Below are positions 5,725 to 8,070 of a stretch of DNA of 8,070 nucleotides, piece by piece. The position numbers and the translations under genes were made by a program. Origin of the DNA: an uncultured Selenomonadaceae bacterium (GTDB lineage Bacteria; Bacillota; Negativicutes; Selenomonadales; Selenomonadaceae); contig CAJODU010000077.1 in assembly GCA_905233325.1 (NCBI GenBank), positions 720 to 8,789 of the forward strand, given 5' to 3'. The stretch's first letter is position 1. Each line of letters starts with the position of its first letter. The notes beneath the pieces are model-generated. The model saw only the letters and a list, made by a program, of their open reading frames with translations, had not been told where the DNA came from and searched no databases.

Positions 5725-7014
5725 GTGTTAGACAAAAAGCTCTTTAACAGTTTGAAAAACTTCGATCCCGACTTGTGCGATCTCCTAAAATATTCGCTGG
5801 ACAGGCAAATTACATCTTTGTCGCTGATACCAACGGATAATGCTGCCTCGCCGCTGTCGCAATACCTAAAAGGCAGTGCTCTCGGCAATGATTTCATTGG
5901 TCACAATTCCGTTGAACACTACAGCAGACTTGAAAAGCTGGCGGCTCAACGTGCTTGCGATCTCTTCAAGGCGGAACACGCCATCGTTCGTACGGGTAAC
6001 CTCGTCGCTGCTTCTCGCGTTGTCCTCCAGGCACTTGTCAAGCCGAATGATACTATACTTTCCTTCAACCTCCGCAAGAGTGAGCATTGCACCGGCAGTC
6101 AAATGCAATACAAATTTGTGAAGTTTGCTCTGGAACCCGATACTTTAAAGTTGAACTTTGACAAAGTACGCTATTTGGCTATGAGGAACAAGCCCGCACT
6201 GATCATATATTCGCCGGTAAACTATCCTCACAATATCGACTACAAAAAGTTACGCGCCATTGCCGATGAAGTCGGTGCCAATCTTTGGATTGACTTGGGG
6301 CAGAACTCAGGACTTATTGCCACAGGGAAGATCAAGTCGCCTGTTCCCTATGCTGATGTTGCAACATTCGCGGCAAGTGATGCCCTGCACGGCCCTCAGA
6401 GTGGTATAATCCTATCGACGAACAAACTCGCCGATCATTTGGAAAAAATGGTTATTGAGACCGGCCACGTCTCATTGAAAAAGAATGTCCTTGCCGCCCT
6501 TGCTATCAGTTTTCGTGAGGCTACTTGTGAAGAATATGACGACTACTCCCAACAGGTGCTTGACAATGCCCGTGCCTTAGAGAAAGGCCTGCAGCAAGCC
6601 GGCGTTGAAGTCCTCTTTGCTCCGACGGAGAATCATTTGGTAATTGTCCGCTTGCGTGACAATCAAGATGGAGAATTAATTGCAGATAGACTTATGCAAG
6701 CCGGTCTTCTTGTCAAGGGTGAAGAATTGATGACTTCTAACGACAATATCACCTACCCTGTCCTTCGCTTGTCAAGTCTGGATCCGACAACCCGTTCCTT
6801 GGGTGCTGATGATATGTTTACGGTTGGTCTGGTGCTGGGTGAATTTTTGAAGTCTTCACAGGACGCACAGGCTATTAAATCTGTTGAATCGGTAGTTCGC
6901 GAAATGGTAGAAGACCTCCCTCTGTTTTCCGAGGACTGGCTGCCGGAGGGCGAGGTATTCCGTGAAGTGGACGTTGATTTAGCATTAAAGACATTGGTAT
7001 ATGGGAGCTTTTGA
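5725..7014 (+). CDS. Serine hydroxymethyltransferase-like protein lacking the PLP lysine
   Basis: A 429-residue fold-type I aminotransferase-superfamily protein that aligns with GlyA nearly end to end: DRQITSLSLIPTDNAASP (26-43) for the LIASENxxSP start, LEKLAAQRACDLFKAEHAIV (69-88), KPALIIYSPVNYP (156-168), WIDLGQNSGLIATG (188-201), PVPYADVATF (206-215), ENHLVIVRLR (302-311) and VLRLSSLDPTTR (346-357). Key residues are changed. The TTHKTLRGPR block reads AASDALHGPQ (216-225), so the Schiff-base Lys is Asp219 and the next Arg is Gln225. The ring-side His of DMAH is Gln193. The EGYPGKRYYGG loop with the catalytic Glu is deleted near 57-62. Asp190 (pyridine nitrogen) and Arg348 (substrate carboxylate) remain. 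The last 28 residues or so (402-429) extend past the normal SHMT end. It cannot be a normal SHMT; it may bind a ligand or a partner. It lies 48 bases after the permease and nearly abuts nth. Confidence 0.9.
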   Translation: MLDKKLFNSLKNFDPDLCDLLKYSLDRQITSLSLIPTDNAASPLSQYLKGSALGNDFIGHNSVEHYSRLEKLAAQRACDLFKAEHAIVRTGNLVAASRVVLQALVKPNDTILSFNLRKSEHCTGSQMQYKFVKFALEPDTLKLNFDKVRYLAMRNKPALIIYSPVNYPHNIDYKKLRAIADEVGANLWIDLGQNSGLIATGKIKSPVPYADVATFAASDALHGPQSGIILSTNKLADHLEKMVIETGHVSLKKNVLAALAISFREATCEEYDDYSQQVLDNARALEKGLQQAGVEVLFAPTENHLVIVRLRDNQDGELIADRLMQAGLLVKGEELMTSNDNITYPVLRLSSLDPTTRSLGADDMFTVGLVLGEFLKSSQDAQAIKSVESVVREMVEDLPLFSEDWLPEGEVFREVDVDLALKTLVYGSF

Positions 7015-7017
7015 TTG

Positions 7018-7653
7018 ATGATAGTTACTGATAGCCTTCGCAAGAAACAGTTGACGATACTTGAGGAGACTTATGCGGGAGCGGTGCCGGAACTTATATT
7101 CAACTCACCATTTGAGCTGTTGATCTCGGTGATCCTCTCCGCACAGTGTACGGACAAACGTGTCAACGCCGTCACGGCGGAACTTTTTCCTGTTGCCAAC
7201 ACGCCGCAGCAGTTCCTCACTCTCGGACAGGCAAGGCTGGAGGAGCTTATCAAACCCTGCGGATTCTTCAGGAGCAAGGCAGCACACATCACAGCAGCAT
7301 GTAAAAAACTCGTCGAAGACTTCAACGGCACAGTGCCAAAGAGTTTCGACGAGCTTGTATTGCTGCCGGGTGTCGGAAGGAAGACGGCAAATGTTGTGAT
7401 GAGTGTGGCTTTCGGTGAGCCGGCAATCGCGGTGGATACTCACGTCTTCAGGATAGCCAACCGTCTGCAGCTTGCAACAGGTGAGACCCCGCTGGAGGTT
7501 GAGCTTGGTTTGCAGAAGGCGATCCCGCGGGAGAAGTGGTCAGCGGCACACCATTGGCTGATATGGCACGGCAGAAAGGTCTGCAAGGCGCGGCGACCGC
7601 TGTGCGGAGAGTGTCCCCTGCGGAAGGTGTGTCCGTCAGCGTCAACGACTTAG
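7018..7653 (+). CDS. nth: Endonuclease III, DNA glycosylase/AP lyase
   Basis: Nth removes oxidised pyrimidines and cleaves abasic sites by beta-elimination in base excision repair. From ATG 7018 the protein has 211 residues, the normal family length. Motifs in order: SPFELLISVILSAQCTDKRVN (30-50, the Q-C-T-D strand/helix), the helix-hairpin-helix LLPGVGRKTANVV (115-127) with catalytic Lys122, the catalytic Asp140 in AVDTHVFRIANRL (138-150), and the 4Fe-4S loop Cys189-x6-Cys196-x2-Cys199-x5-Cys205. All residues needed for activity are present. A TTG at 7015 in the same frame has better spacing (7 bases) to the GGGAG at 7003-7007, against 10 bases for the ATG; one extra Met would result, so the choice is minor. 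The start lies within a few bases of the SHMT-like stop, implying coupled translation. Confidence 0.96.
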   Translation: MIVTDSLRKKQLTILEETYAGAVPELIFNSPFELLISVILSAQCTDKRVNAVTAELFPVANTPQQFLTLGQARLEELIKPCGFFRSKAAHITAACKKLVEDFNGTVPKSFDELVLLPGVGRKTANVVMSVAFGEPAIAVDTHVFRIANRLQLATGETPLEVELGLQKAIPREKWSAAHHWLIWHGRKVCKARRPLCGECPLRKVCPSASTT

Positions 7654-7658
7654 TCGAC

Positions 7659-8070
7659 TCAGTTAAAGTCAAGCATGGTCTTACCTTCACCGGCGAAGGA
7701 CTCAAAGTCACTGATAAAAGCCTCAACGGCCTCATCAATGGCAGAGTTCTTCGTAAAAGCGGTGAGGAGATCAGGAGCGACAGTGGCGGCGGTGATACCG
7801 TATTCGCAGAGTTCAAGGACTTGTTGAGAGTTCTTAAAGCTGGCAGCAAGGACTTCAGTCTCAAGATCGTTGTTCTCAAAAATATCCTGTATCTGCTTGG
7901 TGATCTCAAGACCGTTGAATCCCATATTGTCGATACGATTTACATAAGGTGCAACATAGGCAGCACCGCATTCAGCAGCGATATAGGCTTGCATTGGGGT
8001 GTAGATAGCAGTGGCAGTGAAGAGTATCTCCGTTGAGGCGTTGAGGATTTTCATTGCCTTAAAACCTTCG
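7659..8070 (-). CDS. fsa: Fructose-6-phosphate aldolase / TalC-type transaldolase, C-terminal part (partial)
   Basis: The frame runs from the window edge at 8070 to TGA at 7661-7659, about 137 codons, so the N-terminal third (including the Schiff-base Lys region) is outside the window. An internal ATG at 8054 is not the start, because the codons before it (EGFKA) continue the family's EGLKAIK helix. Signatures visible are ATAIYTPMQAYIAAECGAAY, then VAPYVNRIDN (the Y and R equivalent to Tyr131 and Arg134 of E. coli FsaA), TEVLAASFKN (the phosphate-binding serine in AASF) and a final acidic stretch ending in DFESFAGEGKTML. These match the FSA/MipB/TalC subfamily of small (about 215 aa) class I aldolases acting on fructose 6-phosphate or sedoheptulose 7-phosphate; which of the two is not decidable here. 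It converges on nth with only 5 bases between stops. Confidence 0.92.
   Translation of the reverse strand, partial: EGFKAMKILNASTEILFTATAIYTPMQAYIAAECGAAYVAPYVNRIDNMGFNGLEITKQIQDIFENNDLETEVLAASFKNSQQVLELCEYGITAATVAPDLLTAFTKNSAIDEAVEAFISDFESFAGEGKTMLDFN

Noticed and set aside
7536..8036. 166-codon plus-strand open frame overlapping the end of nth and the aldolase gene
   Set aside because: It is antisense to a clear aldolase with conserved motifs and in another frame of nth; the peptide has no recognisable domain and no ribosome site.
8052..8054. ATG that would make the aldolase-like gene a complete 131-residue protein
   Set aside because: In-frame codons upstream (EGFKA) continue the family helix, so the gene runs off the window; this is an internal Met.

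Overview
The window looks like a chromosomal stretch of a Bacillota-type bacterium, possibly Negativicutes. This is inferred from the topA-like/trmFO gene pair (a neighbourhood typical of Bacillota), the short archaeal-type LeuD paired with a separate LeuC, and strong AGGAGG-like ribosome sites. No rRNA, tRNA, CRISPR array, insertion sequence or phage gene was seen.

Layout: (1) 1-953, plus strand: the end of leuC, a 90-residue unknown protein, and leuD, a leucine biosynthesis operon with an extra small gene inside it. (2) 954-1016: a short AT-rich convergent spacer with inverted-repeat structure. (3) 1017-3967, minus strand: a topoisomerase-I-like gene followed by trmFO, overlapping by 4 bases (TTGA). 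(4) 3968-4221: a divergent control region with two good sigma-70-type promoters facing apart and a 17-bp near-palindrome at the predicted start of the plus-strand transcript. (5) 4222-7653, plus strand: a GntP-family permease, a serine-hydroxymethyltransferase-like protein and endonuclease III (nth), probably one operon. (6) 7659-8070, minus strand: the C-terminal part of a fructose-6-phosphate aldolase/TalC-type transaldolase that continues past the window edge.

The main discovery is that two intact, well-preserved genes are relatives of housekeeping enzymes that have lost their catalytic residues. The topoisomerase-I-like protein (560 aa) has Trp where the DNA-linking Tyr should be, has altered TOPRIM acidic residues, and lacks parts of the gate/arch region, yet it keeps three four-cysteine zinc ribbons. 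It sits in the usual topA position next to trmFO. The SHMT-like protein (429 aa) has Asp where the PLP-binding Lys should be and lacks the loop carrying the catalytic Glu. Both ORFs are open along their whole length, so they look like selected pseudoenzymes with new roles rather than decaying genes. Their functions cannot be read from sequence.

The remaining genes are ordinary metabolism and maintenance: leucine synthesis (LeuC/LeuD), tRNA m5U54 formation (TrmFO), base excision repair (Nth), organic acid/sugar acid uptake (GntP family) and a C3-C3 aldolase.
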